Source of the DNA: Salinibacterium sp.
Lineage (GTDB): Bacteria > Actinomycetota > Actinomycetes > Actinomycetales > Microbacteriaceae
Direction of reading: 5' to 3'
Assembly (NCBI GenBank): GCA_019638845.1
Contig: JAHBSZ010000003.1
Location: 310,001 to 374,000 of the forward strand
Length of the DNA: 64,000 nucleotides
Shown here: positions 29,500 to 40,300 of the stretch, in pieces
Position numbering within the stretch: the first letter of the stretch is position 1
Layout: each line of letters starts with the position of its first letter
Position numbers and translations under genes: made by a program
Notes under the pieces: generated by a model
Database searches by the model: none
Told to the model about the DNA's origin: nothing
Seen by the model: the letters and a program-made list of their open reading frames with translations, nothing else

Positions 29500-32163
29500 C
29501 TAGTGGGCCGCTGCGTCCCAGTTCGCCCCGGTACCAACCTGCACGTCAAGGGGCACGCGCAGATCTGCGGCCCCCGCCATGCGATCCCGCACTATGGCGG
29601 TGAGTTCCTCGAGTTCGCCCGCAGCCACATCGAAAACGAGCTCGTCGTGGACCTGGAGAAGCATGCGCGAGTCGAGGCCGCGCTCCGTCATGTCCGCGTC
29701 GATCCGGATCATCGCAAGCTTGAGGATGTCGGCTGCCGAGCCCTGGATCGGCGAGTTGAGGGCCTGCCGAGCGGCGTTGTCTCTGAGCACCCGGTTGGAC
29801 GAGGTCAAGTCGCCAAAGGGCCGCCGCCGACCGTAGATGGTCGTCGTGTATCCATCGACCCTCGCTTGCTCGACCACGTTACGCAGATAGTCGCGCACCG
29901 CACCGAATCTCGAGAAGTAGTCCGTCATGAGTGCCTTCGCTTCGCTGACCTCAATACGCAGCTGTTTGCTCAGCCCGAACGCGCTAAGTCCATAAGCGAG
30001 ACCGTATGACATCGCCTTGACCTTGGTACGCATGACCGGTGTGACGTCTGCCGGATCAACGTGGAAGATGCGAGCGCCCACGAACCGGTGTAGGTCCTCC
30101 CCCGAATTGAAGGCCTCGATGAGTCCGTCATCTCCCGACAAATGGGCCATGATCCGCATCTCCACCTGCGAATAGTCCGCGGTGAGGAGAGTCTCGAATC
30201 CCGCGCCGCACTCGAACGCCGACCGGATTTCTCGACCAAGTTCTGTCTTCACCGGCACGTTCTGCAGGTTCGGGTCGTTGGATGCGATCCTGCCCGTCGC
30301 CGAACCCGCTTGCTCGTAGGTGGTGTGGACGCGGCCACCTTGATCTACCGCCTTGTCGATACTCGCGATGATCTGCATGAGCTTCGTCGCGTCGCGATGC
30401 TGAAGAAGGAGATCGAGAAACGGATGAGGGTTCTGATCCTGCAGGTCAGCAAGGCTCGCGGCATCAGTGGAGAACCCCGTCTTGTTCGATCGGGTCTTGG
30501 GCATTCCGAGTTGATCGAAGAGGACCTCTTGCAGTTGTTTCGGGCTACCGAGATTGATCTCACGACCGATCTCCGCGAATGCCTTCTCGGCCACGTCTGC
30601 AGCTGTCGCGCCGAGATCGGCGGTAAGTCTGCCAAGTATTCCGCGGTTGACGGTGATACCCGTGCGCTCCATAGTGGCGAGCACGGGTACGAGCGGCATC
30701 TCGATGGTCTCGAGAACGCTGAGCGACCCAGCGTCGAGTTTCTCCGAGAGGTAGTCGCCCAGGCGCAACGAGTACCACGCCTCCGTAGCGGGGCTCGCAG
30801 CCTCGGTTTCTGGAACTAGCTGATTCGGATCCGACTGCTGAAGCTGCTCCCCCAAGTAATAGTCGACCTGTGACTCGAGAGTCTCCGCCTTCCCACTTGG
30901 ACGAAGCAACCACCCGGCCAGCATCGTGTCATACGCGATTCCACCAATATCCAGACCCGAGTCGCGGGCGATCTTGAGTTGGATCTTCGCCCCCGTCATG
31001 ACCTTAGGTGAGTCACTGACGAGCCACGCCTCGAGGGCCGTATAGTCCGGGCGATCGGCGGCCCATGGCACATAAACCGTTTCAGTGGCCGCGGCGAGCC
31101 CGAAGCCTGACACCGCGCCGTCGAGAGTCTGGACCCTGAGCCCCAGTGCCTTCCGCCCGTGGTCGGACTGGGTGTTGATCCACTTAGCGAGTTCTTCATC
31201 AATGAGGGTGTGGATGACCGGGATGCCCGCCGCCTCCGGGGCCGACTCGGCTACAGCATCCGCCCCTTGGTCGGCTGCAGCGATCTTCAACACCCGATCA
31301 AGGAGCGTCTTGAACTGAAGCTTGTCGAAAACCTCCCGCACCGCGGGCACATTGATCGGCTGTCGCACGAGCTGTGCCGGACGGACGGGCAGTTCGACAT
31401 CGGTGACAAGTCGGTTGAGCTTGCGATTGCGAATCGCTCGATCTTTCTGCTCCCGCAGCTTCTCCCCAACCACGCCGGTGATTTCATCGGCATGCTCAAG
31501 GATCGCGTCAAGGCTTCCATACTGATTGAGCCACTTCACGGCAGTCTTTTCGCCAACCTTGTCGACCCCGATCAGGTTGTCGGAGGTCTCCCCCACAAGG
31601 GCCGCAACGTCCGGGTATTGCGCGGGTTCGATGCCGTAGCGTTCCACCACGGCATCACGGTCGTAGCGCTTGAGTTCGGACACGCCACGGGCGCTCGGGT
31701 ACAGCACCGTGACATCCGGACCGATCATCTGGAACGCGTCGCGGTCACCAGAGACCACGAAAACCTTGAATCCGTCCGCCGCGCCCTGGCTCGCGAGCGT
31801 TGCGAGGATGTCGTCGGCCTCGTAGTCCTCCTTGGTGATGGTGGTCACACCCATCGCGTGCAATGCCTCCTGCAACAAGGGCACCTGCCCGACAAACTCG
31901 GGTGGTGTCTCGCCGCGGGTGCCCTTGTACTCCGGGTACTCCCGGGTCCGGAAGGAGTACCGCGAGATGTCGAATGCAACAGCGAGATGGGTGGGCTTCT
32001 CGTTTTGCAACAGCAGGATGAGCATCGACAAGAAGCCGTGGATGGCATTCGTGTGCTGCCCGTCGCGATTCTGGAAACTGTCGACCGGTAAAGCGTAGAA
32101 CGCCCGGAAGGCCAACGAATGGCCGTCGATAACGAGAAGGGTAGGCTTTTCTGAGTCCGGCAC
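29500..32163 (-). CDS. polA: DNA polymerase I
   Basis: 887 residues. Okazaki-fragment processing and repair synthesis. N-terminal 5-prime nuclease with LLVIDGHSLAFRAFYAL, EDYEADDILATLA and VVSGDRDAFQ; a middle 3-prime exonuclease-fold region lacking the DEDD acidic residues, hence proofreading-inactive as known for actinobacterial PolA; and a polymerase domain with motif A DYSQVEMRIMAHLSGD, motif B RTKVKAMSYGLAYGL and motif C LQVHDELVFD. Divergent from the thioesterase gene, 53 bp between starts. Followed by the G-rich repeat. Confidence 0.97.
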   Translation of the reverse strand: MPDSEKPTLLVIDGHSLAFRAFYALPVDSFQNRDGQHTNAIHGFLSMLILLLQNEKPTHLAVAFDISRYSFRTREYPEYKGTRGETPPEFVGQVPLLQEALHAMGVTTITKEDYEADDILATLASQGAADGFKVFVVSGDRDAFQMIGPDVTVLYPSARGVSELKRYDRDAVVERYGIEPAQYPDVAALVGETSDNLIGVDKVGEKTAVKWLNQYGSLDAILEHADEITGVVGEKLREQKDRAIRNRKLNRLVTDVELPVRPAQLVRQPINVPAVREVFDKLQFKTLLDRVLKIAAADQGADAVAESAPEAAGIPVIHTLIDEELAKWINTQSDHGRKALGLRVQTLDGAVSGFGLAAATETVYVPWAADRPDYTALEAWLVSDSPKVMTGAKIQLKIARDSGLDIGGIAYDTMLAGWLLRPSGKAETLESQVDYYLGEQLQQSDPNQLVPETEAASPATEAWYSLRLGDYLSEKLDAGSLSVLETIEMPLVPVLATMERTGITVNRGILGRLTADLGATAADVAEKAFAEIGREINLGSPKQLQEVLFDQLGMPKTRSNKTGFSTDAASLADLQDQNPHPFLDLLLQHRDATKLMQIIASIDKAVDQGGRVHTTYEQAGSATGRIASNDPNLQNVPVKTELGREIRSAFECGAGFETLLTADYSQVEMRIMAHLSGDDGLIEAFNSGEDLHRFVGARIFHVDPADVTPVMRTKVKAMSYGLAYGLSAFGLSKQLRIEVSEAKALMTDYFSRFGAVRDYLRNVVEQARVDGYTTTIYGRRRPFGDLTSSNRVLRDNAARQALNSPIQGSAADILKLAMIRIDADMTERGLDSRMLLQVHDELVFDVAAGELEELTAIVRDRMAGAADLRVPLDVQVGTGANWDAAAH

Positions 32164-32216
32164 GGACCCAGCCTAGCTGCGGGCGCCGACACCCTGAGCG
32201 TGACCGAAAGGCTGGC

Positions 32217-32648
32217 ATGACGAAGTTTCCCGCTGACATCGATCCGGTGTTCCTCGAGATTGTTCAGCGCACGAGTGGCGGCGAACTGACCCAGAAAATG
32301 GGCGTCGAGTACCTCGAACTCTCGGCTGACTACTCGGTCGCGCGGATGCCTGTCGAGGGCAACCGGCAGGTGATCGGCCTGCTCCACGGGGGTGCCCATG
32401 TCGTGCTCGGCGAGTCTCTCGGATCGATGTCGTCGGCGATCCATGCGGGAGCAGGACGATATGCGGTCGGCATCGAGATCAATGCGTCGCACAGCCGTTC
32501 GATCACGGAAGGTTGGGTCACCGGAACCTGCCGTGCACTCTCACTGGGCCGCACGCTCGCCACCCACGAAATCGTGATCACCGACGACGCTGGTCGGCGT
32601 CTCTCGACCGTACGCATGACGAATATGCTGCTGGATCGGCCCAGCTAG
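32217..32648 (+). CDS. PaaI-type hotdog-fold thioesterase
   Basis: 143 residues, a single hotdog domain. The helix signature LHGGAHVVLGESLGS lies at 56-70, with HGG at 57-59 and the catalytic-type E66; the strand GIEINASHSRSITEG follows. Members hydrolyse small acyl-CoA or phenylacetyl-CoA-type thioesters in the cytoplasm. A gene of this class lies between pdtaR and polA in M. tuberculosis, so position is conserved. It converges with the ANTAR regulator, only 17 bp apart and without a hairpin. Substrate not known. Confidence 0.88.
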   Translation: MTKFPADIDPVFLEIVQRTSGGELTQKMGVEYLELSADYSVARMPVEGNRQVIGLLHGGAHVVLGESLGSMSSAIHAGAGRYAVGIEINASHSRSITEGWVTGTCRALSLGRTLATHEIVITDDAGRRLSTVRMTNMLLDRPS

Positions 32649-32665
32649 CTTCCGCTTCGGCTCAG

Positions 32666-33271
32666 CTACTTCTTGGCGCTGAGTTGCTCGATGATCGCCT
32701 GGGCGACGTCGTGCATGGTGAGTCGGCGATCCATCGATGCCTTCTGGATCCAGCGGAACGCCTCGGGCTCGGTAAGGCCCATCTTCTCGTTGAGGAGGCC
32801 CTTCGCGCGGTCAACGAGCTTGCGCGTCTCGAAACGCTCTACGAGGTCAGCAACCTCCGCCTCGAGGGTGATGATCTGGGCATACCGGCTGAGCGCTATC
32901 TCGATCGCCGGCAAAAGATCACTCGGCGTGAAGGGCTTGACGACATAGGCGAGGGCGCCAGCCTCGGATGCTCGCTCGACGAGCTCCTTCTGGCTGAATG
33001 CCGTGAGCAGCACAACCGGGGCGATGTGGTTCTTGGTCAGACGCTCAGCGGCGGAGATCCCGTCGAGCTGCGGCATCTTGACGTCCATGATGACAAGGTC
33101 AGGCCGCAATTCCGTTGCGAGCGCAACCGCCGTCTCGCCATCGCCTGCTTCACCGACGACTTCGAACCCGTTGTCCCGGAGGATCTCGACGATATCCATG
33201 CGGATAAGTGACTCGTCCTCGGCAACGACGACCCTGCGCGGGACGGAAGTGGGGGCATCCTGATCAGTCAC
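32666..33271 (-). CDS. pdtaR: ANTAR-domain response regulator, PdtaR ortholog
   Basis: 201 residues. Receiver domain with acidic pair E18-D19, phospho-acceptor D63 in VIMDVKMP, and the conserved lysine in YVVKPF; C-terminal ANTAR domain from about 135 to 196 (ETRKLVDRAKGLLNEKMGL), which binds paired hairpins in RNA and prevents termination. The M. tuberculosis counterpart is Rv1626, phosphorylated by the kinase PdtaS; no kinase gene is nearby here, as is usual. Gene neighbours (thioesterase, polA, pyk) support orthology. Confidence 0.9.
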   Translation of the reverse strand: MTDQDAPTSVPRRVVVAEDESLIRMDIVEILRDNGFEVVGEAGDGETAVALATELRPDLVIMDVKMPQLDGISAAERLTKNHIAPVVLLTAFSQKELVERASEAGALAYVVKPFTPSDLLPAIEIALSRYAQIITLEAEVADLVERFETRKLVDRAKGLLNEKMGLTEPEAFRWIQKASMDRRLTMHDVAQAIIEQLSAKK

Positions 33272-33309
33272 GGTGAAAGCCTACGGTATTCTTTCTCACG
33301 TGGTTGTGC

Positions 33310-33395
33310 GCCGGATTGGCGGAATGGCAGACGCGGAGCACTCAAAATGCTTTGTCCGAAAGGGCGTGCGGGTTCAAGTCCCGCATCCGGCACCA
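33310..33395 (+). tRNA. tRNA-Leu (anticodon CAA)
   Basis: 86 nt including an encoded CCA. Acceptor arms GCCGGAT (33310-33316) and ATCCGGC (33385-33391) pair fully; the anticodon loop CTCAAAA at 33341-33347 places CAA at 33343-33345; a long class II variable arm follows; the T arm is GCGGG TTCAAGT CCCGC. Reads UUG codons, which are rare in this GC-rich genome. A TATTCT box at 33287-33292 may be its -10. Confidence 0.96.
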
Positions 33396-33417
33396 TCCAC
33401 GTACGAGGGGGCGCGCT

Positions 33418-34191
33418 ATGAAATGGGTGCGAAACCTATTGGCGACAGCGCTCCTCGTGGCGCTCTCGGGGTGTGCACCGGTCGCTGACAGCGCCGCGCA
33501 ATTCACCATCTGGGCTTCGTCCCAAGAGTTTGTGGCGTCGGTGGAATCCGATCCGATGTCCGACGAATCCGTCTCATCCAGTGTCCACGTGCATGTGGTG
33601 ATAGACGGGGCGATCACGGATGACCAGCTCACTGCGCTCGCATCCTCCGCCTGGGCACAGGCCGGTGAGTTCGGCGCGAGCGATCCGCAGATCAACTTCA
33701 TCGTCGGAAATGCGTGGGGATTCTCTCTCGATGAAGCCGGAGTGCACGTGGCTGCTGTCAACGCACTTCGGGCCGTCCCCTCCTTCGTTGCCGGCACGGT
33801 CGAGTACCGGCCGCTCAGCGCCACCTCCGCCGTCCCGGCAGGGGTGCACGCCATCGTTGGGAGCCAGGCTGCGCTACGGGGCGCCTACGACATCGTGGTC
33901 GCTGCGGTCGTCGACGCTGGCGGATCAGTCGATGGCGTGCCGATCACCGCGTCGACAGCGAATGGCGCTTTCACCATCCTCGGCACCGGCACCCAGCAAC
34001 CGCTCACCGCCATCGGCCTGTGGCAGTCGATCTCGGGGCGCATCCTCATCTCAGCTGCGAACGCCACTCTCACGAGCACGGGCACCGAGAACCTCGAGAT
34101 CACCGTGACTTCGGCCGAGGATCGCGCAACCGCCGAAGCCATCGCGACAGACTTTCCGGATGTTGCGCTCACCGTCACGGTAACGGCGTAA
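33418..34191 (+). CDS. Predicted lipoprotein of unknown function
   Basis: 257 residues from ATG 33418, with GAGGGGG about 7 nt upstream. N-terminus MKWVRNLLATALLVALSGC is a lipoprotein signal peptide with lipobox LSGC and the lipidated C19. The mature part is rich in Ala, Val, Ser and Thr and shows alternating beta-type strands but no motif I recognise. Lgt, which would lipidate it, is encoded at 42023. It starts 22 bp after the tRNA and its last 17 bp overlap the end of the convergent DUF1653 gene. Confidence 0.72.
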   Translation: MKWVRNLLATALLVALSGCAPVADSAAQFTIWASSQEFVASVESDPMSDESVSSSVHVHVVIDGAITDDQLTALASSAWAQAGEFGASDPQINFIVGNAWGFSLDEAGVHVAAVNALRAVPSFVAGTVEYRPLSATSAVPAGVHAIVGSQAALRGAYDIVVAAVVDAGGSVDGVPITASTANGAFTILGTGTQQPLTAIGLWQSISGRILISAANATLTSTGTENLEITVTSAEDRATAEAIATDFPDVALTVTVTA

Positions 34192-34390
34192 ACCGCGGAC
34201 CGTCGTAGTCGCCTCGTGCCACGCGTTCGCTCCACATCGCAGCGGGACGTATCCACAACTCGGTTGAGCCCTCACGGTGATAGATCACGTGCGGTTCTTC
34301 GGTTTCGCTGTGGAGCGCCACGCCCGTGACGACATATATCGCACCTTTGAAGTGCTGATAGCGCCCGGGCGTGGCGTCAGATTCCAACAT
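34175..34390 (-). CDS. DUF1653 domain-containing protein
   Basis: 71 residues from ATG 34390. The whole chain fits DUF1653: GRYQHFKGAIYVVTGVALHS, then EEPHVIYHREG, LWIRPAAMWSE and a PRF end. The function of this small cytoplasmic family is not known. Upstream in-frame starts to 34441 exist but run into the end of pyk. It lies 10 bp after the pyk stop, so it is likely co-transcribed with pyruvate kinase. Confidence 0.8.
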   Translation of the reverse strand: MLESDATPGRYQHFKGAIYVVTGVALHSETEEPHVIYHREGSTELWIRPAAMWSERVARGDYDGPRFTPLP

Positions 34391-34400
34391 CGTTGCGGAG

Positions 34401-35843
34401 CTAGTCCTGCCAGGCAGGAATTGTCGCATTGAGCGCATCACCGATTGTGTGCACCCGCATGTCGTTCGTCGAGCCAGAGATTCCGGGAGGGGAACCCGAG
34501 ATGACGACTACTTTGTCACCCACCTCGGCGAGACCCTGCGCCAACAGCACCTCGTCGACTTGGCGGTACATCGCGTCGGTGTGGTTTACCCGATCCACCA
34601 CAAACGACTCGATGCCCCAAATGAGCGCCATGCGGCGACGGATGGCCGGGTCAGGGGTGAACGCCTTCATGGGAATCCGGAAGCGCAGGCGCGACATGCG
34701 CCGTGCAGCATCGCCGGATTCGGTGAACACGCAGACATACTTCGCATCGACGAAGTCGGCGACCTCGGCCGCGGCGAGCGTGATCGCTCCGCCCTGAGTG
34801 CGTGGCTTGGTGCCGAGCGGAGCGATCCGCTCGAGGCCGTGGTCTTCAGTCGAGGCGACGATTCGCGCCATCGTCTGGACCGTGATGACGGGGTACTCCC
34901 CGACACTTGTCTCGCCGGACAGCATCACCGCATCAGCGCCATCGAGGATCGCGTTTGCGACATCCGACGTCTCCGCGCGTGTCGGCACCGGGCTCGAGAT
35001 CATCGACTCGAGCATCTGCGTAGCAACGATGACGGGCTTTGCCATCCGCCGTGCGAGCTCGACAGTGCGCTTTTGCACGATCGGTACCGCCTCGAGGGGA
35101 AGTTCGACACCGAGGTCGCCGCGAGCAACCATGATCGCGTCGAAGGCATCGACGATGGCCTCGAGGTGATCAACAGCCTGAGGCTTCTCAATTTTCGCGA
35201 TTACGGGAATCTTCCGGCCCTCTTCGGCCATGATCTCGTGCACGCGAATGATGTCATCCGCGTTGCGCACGAAGGAGAGGGCAATGAGGTCGGCGCCCAG
35301 CTTGAGACCCCAGCGCAGATCTTCCTCGTCCTTCTCGGAGAGAGCGGGCACGTTGACCGCGACCCCCGGAAGATTGATTCCCTTGTTGTTGGAAACTGCG
35401 CCGGCCACGATAACTTCCGTGGTGACGACAGGTCCGTTGACCTCGGTGACCTTGACCTTAACCTTGCCGTCGTCGATGAGCAGGAAGTCGCCCGGCGAGA
35501 CGTCGTGGGGTAGACCCTTAAATGTGGTTGACGACAATTCTTTGGTCCCGATGACGTCTTCGGTGGTGATCTTGAAGATGTCGCCGATTGCGAGTTCGTA
35601 GGGACCGGCCTCGAACTTGCCGAGTCGAATCTTCGGACCCTGCAGATCGACCATTACGGCGACCGCCCGCCCCGAATCCTCCGCGGCCTTCCGAACGTTC
35701 GCGTAGACCTCTTCGTGAACTGCGTATGAGCCGTGGCTGAGGTTCAACCGCGCTACATCGACACCTGCATCGATGATCGCGCGGATGTTCTCGTAGCTCG
35801 ACGTTGCTGGGCCGAGTGTCGCGACGATTTTTGCTCGTCTCAT
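34401..35843 (-). CDS. pyk: Pyruvate kinase
   Basis: 480 residues. Makes pyruvate and ATP from phosphoenolpyruvate. N-terminal KIVATLGPA and ARLNLSHG, the phosphate/Mg region VDLQGPKIRLG, catalytic-lysine segment IAKIEKPQAVDHL and MVARGDLGVELP are all present, followed by the C-terminal regulatory domain (residues about 350-480). Same position as pykA in the M. tuberculosis lgt-pyk-pdtaR stretch. Upstream, 45 bp of GT-rich spacer separates it from gltD. Confidence 0.97.
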   Translation of the reverse strand: MRRAKIVATLGPATSSYENIRAIIDAGVDVARLNLSHGSYAVHEEVYANVRKAAEDSGRAVAVMVDLQGPKIRLGKFEAGPYELAIGDIFKITTEDVIGTKELSSTTFKGLPHDVSPGDFLLIDDGKVKVKVTEVNGPVVTTEVIVAGAVSNNKGINLPGVAVNVPALSEKDEEDLRWGLKLGADLIALSFVRNADDIIRVHEIMAEEGRKIPVIAKIEKPQAVDHLEAIVDAFDAIMVARGDLGVELPLEAVPIVQKRTVELARRMAKPVIVATQMLESMISSPVPTRAETSDVANAILDGADAVMLSGETSVGEYPVITVQTMARIVASTEDHGLERIAPLGTKPRTQGGAITLAAAEVADFVDAKYVCVFTESGDAARRMSRLRFRIPMKAFTPDPAIRRRMALIWGIESFVVDRVNHTDAMYRQVDEVLLAQGLAEVGDKVVVISGSPPGISGSTNDMRVHTIGDALNATIPAWQD

Positions 35844-35888
35844 GACTTCCTTCTGTGGTGGGTACTGCTAGTGGTGGTGGTGGTCAGA

Positions 35889-37346
35889 CTAGAGAGAAAT
35901 CGCGTGGTCGGTGGGTCGAACCGGGAAAGGTAGTTGGGTCTCGCCTTCAAGGAAGCGGTCCACCGCCGATGCCGCAGCGCGACCTTCGGCGATCGCCCAG
36001 ACGATGAGCGACTGGCCGCGACCGGCATCGCCGGCAACGAAAACTCCAGACTCACTCGTCTGGTAGTCGCCATCGCGCTCGATGTTGCCCTTGCCGTCGA
36101 AGGGTACCGGAAGCTGCTCACCGAGCGTGTGCGCCTCCGGGCCCGTGAACCCGAGCGCGAGCAGGACGAGGTCGGCCGGGATCTCGCGTTCGGTGCCGGA
36201 CTTCGGCACCCGGCGTCCGTCGATGTATTCGGTCTCGGCGACGCGTATCGCGCGGACTTCACCGACCTCGTTGGAAATGAACTCGATAGTCGACGCAAGG
36301 TAGACGCGCTCGCCGCCCTCTTCGTGGGCGCTGGAGACCTCGAACAGTGTCGGTGCCATCGGCCAAGGCTGGTGCTCCGCGCGCTCTTCGGGGGGCCGGA
36401 TCCCGATCGCCAAGTTGGTGACTGACAGCGCCTGCTGGCGGTGAGCGGTGCCGATGCAGTCAGCGCCCGTGTCACCGCCGCCCAGGACGACGACATGCTT
36501 TCCTTCGGCGGTGAGTTGCTCTGGAACGACGTCTCCCGCACCGACCTTGTTCGCCTGCACGAGGTACTCCATGGCGAAATGAACTCCCAGCAGGTCACGC
36601 CCGGGGATCGGGAGATCACGAGGGACCATCGCCCCGGTCGCGATGACGACGGCGTCATAGCGGGCTTTGAGGTCGCTCCAGGAGATGTCAACTCCGATCT
36701 CTACGCCGGCGCGGAAACGGGTGCCCTCCGCCTGCATTTGTGCGATACGGGCCTCGATGTGCTTCTTTTCCATCTTGAAATCGGGAATTCCGTAGCGCAG
36801 CAATCCACCGATGCGATCGTCACGCTCGAACACTGCCACTGTGTGGCCCGCCCGCGTGAGTTGCTGCGCGGTCGCTAACCCCGCCGGACCGGAACCGACA
36901 ACGGCGACGGTCTTGCCCGTGAGTCGCTCCGGGGGGTGTGGCTTGACGAGGCCATGGGCAAACGCTTGGTCGATGATGGAAACTTCGACCTGCTTGATCG
37001 TGACGGCTGGCTGGTTGATGCCGAGTACGCAACTCGACTCACACGGGGCCGGACACAGCCGACCCGTGAACTCAGGGAAATTGTTCGTGGAGTGAAGGCG
37101 TTCGATGGCCTGTGCACCTTCGCCCCGCCACATGAGATCGTTCCACTCCGGAATGAGGTTGCCGAGCGGGCAACCTTGGTGGCAGAACGGTATTCCACAG
37201 TCCATGCAGCGACCGGCCTGGCGCTTGAGTTCCGAGGAATCTTGCTGCTCGTAGACCTCTTTCCAGTCCATCAGTCGCAGTGCCACGGGACGACGAGCCG
37301 GCAGCTCGCGCTCCTGAACCTTCAAGAATCCTTTGGGGTCAGCCAC
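35889..37346 (-). CDS. gltD: Glutamate synthase small subunit
   Basis: 485 residues from GTG 37346, with GGAGG 6 nt upstream; overlaps the gltB end by 8 bp. FAD/NADPH subunit feeding electrons to GltB. N-terminal iron-sulfur cysteines C47, C50, C55, C59 and a second set C98, C102, C106; FAD loop GSGPAGLA at 151-158; NADPH loop GGGDTGAD in the middle; C-terminal [11 protein letters not shown] second FAD contact. Translational coupling with gltB matches the alpha-beta enzyme. Confidence 0.97.
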   Translation of the reverse strand: MADPKGFLKVQERELPARRPVALRLMDWKEVYEQQDSSELKRQAGRCMDCGIPFCHQGCPLGNLIPEWNDLMWRGEGAQAIERLHSTNNFPEFTGRLCPAPCESSCVLGINQPAVTIKQVEVSIIDQAFAHGLVKPHPPERLTGKTVAVVGSGPAGLATAQQLTRAGHTVAVFERDDRIGGLLRYGIPDFKMEKKHIEARIAQMQAEGTRFRAGVEIGVDISWSDLKARYDAVVIATGAMVPRDLPIPGRDLLGVHFAMEYLVQANKVGAGDVVPEQLTAEGKHVVVLGGGDTGADCIGTAHRQQALSVTNLAIGIRPPEERAEHQPWPMAPTLFEVSSAHEEGGERVYLASTIEFISNEVGEVRAIRVAETEYIDGRRVPKSGTEREIPADLVLLALGFTGPEAHTLGEQLPVPFDGKGNIERDGDYQTSESGVFVAGDAGRGQSLIVWAIAEGRAAASAVDRFLEGETQLPFPVRPTDHAISL

Positions 37347-40300
37347 CGGTTACCTCCATGATCCGTGCCCACGTGATGTCCCCATCCGGATCCAGTCCTT
37401 CGTCGATCGCCGTCTGGCGCGTCTGCAAGACGGCAGCAAAGTCTCGCGGCAGCACCTTGGTGAACCGCTCGATCGTGTCTTCCAGATTCTCGAGCATCTT
37501 GGTCGCTACCGCCGAGTCCGTCTCATCGCGATGGCGTGTGAGGAGGTCCGTGAGGATCGCGATATCGGCGCTGCCGAGAGGCATCAGTTCGAGTTCCCCC
37601 GAGGCGAGCGACTCTGCGTTTACCCGCTCCGGCCGCAGGTCGTAAATATAGGCGGTACCGCCCGACATCCCTGCACCGAGGTTGCGACCTGTGCCGCCCA
37701 GGATGACCGCGAGTCCCCCAGTCATGTACTCCAGCGCGTGGTCGCCCACGCCTTCAACGACGGCCGTTGCACCCGAGTTGCGCACGAGGAAACGCTCTCC
37801 CACGATGCCACGGAGGAACATGCTCCCCTGGGTGGCACCGTAGCCGATCACGTTGCCCGCGATGACATTTCGCTCAGCAGGGAAGACGCTATTGCGATGC
37901 GGCCGAATGACGATCTCACCACCGCAGAGGCCCTTGCCGACGTAGTCATTGCTGTCACCTTCGAGCCGCAACCGGATTCCCGCAGGCATGAACGCGCCGA
38001 ACGATTGTCCGGCGGTTCCGACGAGCCGAACCTCGATGGTCCCGCTCGGCAGACCGTTCTCGCCGTGGCGCACCGTCACCTCGTGACCGAGCATGGTGCC
38101 CACTGCCCGCTCGGTGTTGCGGATTGGGAGCTCGATCACCACCGGAATACCACTCTCGAGGGCTCCGCTGCTGCGGCGAATGAGCTCTTGGTCAAAGTGC
38201 TTCTCGAGTTCGTGGTCTTGGCCGACGCGATTAGTGCGCGGCTCGTCTTCAGCGAAGACAGGACCGTGGAAAATTGGCGTCAGATCGAGTCCATCGGCCT
38301 TCCAGTGCTCACGCGCACGGTCGGTGTCAAGCAATTCAGCATGGCCGATGAGCTCTTCAAGGGTGCGGAAACCCAGTTCGGATAGGTACTCGCGTACCTC
38401 CTGCGCGAGGAACTCAAAGAAGTTCACGACGAACTCGGGCTTGCCCGAAAAGCGCGCCCGCAGTTCGGGGTTTTGGGTAGCAACGCCCACCGGGCACGTG
38501 TCGAGGTGACAGACGCGCATGAGAATGCAGCCCGAGACCACCAGCGGCGCGGTCGCGAAACCGTACTCCTCGGCGCCGAGGAGCGCGCCGATGATCACAT
38601 CCCGACCGGTCTTCATCTGGCCATCGACCTGAACGACGACGCGGTCACGCATGCCGTTCAGCATGAGCGTCTGCTGTGTCTCCGCCAGGCCGATCTCCCA
38701 CGGGGTTCCCGCGTGCTTGAGCGAGTTCAGCGGGCTCGCGCCCGTTCCTCCGTCGTGACCCGAGACGAGCACCACATCGGCCTTTGCCTTGGTGACTCCC
38801 GCGGCAACCGCGCCGATTCCCGACTGGCTCACGAGCTTCACGTGCACGCGGGCAGAAGGGTTGGCTCGCTTCACGTCGAAGATGAGCTGCTTGAGATCTT
38901 CGATCGAGTAGATGTCGTGGTGCGGCGGAGGGGAGATGAGTCCGACGCCCGCGGTGCCGTGGCGCGTACGAGCAATCCACGGATAGACCTTGCCCGCGGG
39001 GAGCTGGCCGCCTTCACCTGGCTTAGCGCCCTGTGCCATCTTGATCTGGATGTCTGTCGCATGGGTGAGATACATGCTGGTGACCCCAAAACGCCCGGAT
39101 GCCACTTGCTTGATCGCACTACGCCGCTCGGGGTCGAGCAGGCGCTCCACATCCTCGCCGCCCTCACCCGTATTGGAGCGCGCCCCCAGCCGGTTCATCG
39201 CGATGGCCAGAGTCTCGTGCGCCTCTTGACTGATGGAGCCGTAGCTCATCGCGCCGGTGTTGAATCGCTTGACAATCGACGAGATCGGTTCGACCTGATC
39301 GATCGGCACCGGCGGGCGATGGCTCTCCTTGATTCGGAAGAGCCCGCGCAGCGTCATCAGGTTCTCGGCCTGCTCGTCGACCAACTTCGTGTAGTCGCGG
39401 AAGATGTCGTAGCGCCGCGAGCGGGTCGCGTGTTGCAGCCGGAACACGGTCTCCGGGTTGAAGAGATGCGGCGGCCCATCCCGGCGCCACTGGTACTCGC
39501 CGCCGGTCGCGAGGCGCTCGTGCGCGCTCGTGACGCCGCCCTCCGGATACGCGGCTGCATGCCGGGCCGCGCTCTCCGCAGCGATGACCTGCATCCCCAC
39601 CCCGCCGAGCAGGCTCGACGTTCCCGTGAAGTACTGATCGACGAACTCCTGACTGAGCCCGAGTGCCTCGAAAGCTTGGGCCCCCGCATAGGAACCGATA
39701 ACGGAGATTCCCATCTTCGACATGATCTTGAGGACGCCCTTGCCGAGCGCCTTGATGATGTTCGACACGGCCTTCTCTGGGGTGAGCCCGTGGATCATCC
39801 CGCTGCGAACGAGTTCTTCTGCGGTCTCCATCGCGAGATAGGGGTTGATCGCGGACGCACCGTAGCCGACGAGTAAGGCCACGTGGTGGACCTCGCGGAC
39901 GTCACCGGCTTCGACAATGAGCCCGACCTTCATCCGGTTCTCTTCGCGGATCAAGTGGTGGTGAACCGCCGCGAGCATGAGGAGCGACGGAATGGGGGCG
40001 AGGTCCTTGTTCGAATCACGGTCGGACAGCACGATGAATTGCGCGCCGGCCACGATGGCCTCATCGACCTCTTCACACATCTTGGCGAGGCGCTTCTCCA
40101 TGGCACGCGGGCCTTTGTCCACGCGATAGAGGCCGCGAACGGTGTGGGTGAGCGAACTACCGGGCTTGATGTGCTGGATCTTGGCCAGCTCGTCGTTGTC
40201 GATCACCGGGAAGTCGAGTGAGACTTGACGCGCATGGGCGGGAGTGGCCGTGAGCAGGTTCCGCTCGGGACCAAGCCCCACCTTCATCGACGTCACTACT

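Noticed and set aside
29262..29603. Several short proline/arginine-rich frames in the G-rich repeat
   Set aside because: Produced by the repeat in multiple phases on both strands, without start signals.
33273..33488. Small protein frame across the tRNA region
   Set aside because: It reads straight through the tRNA-Leu gene and has no ribosome-binding site.
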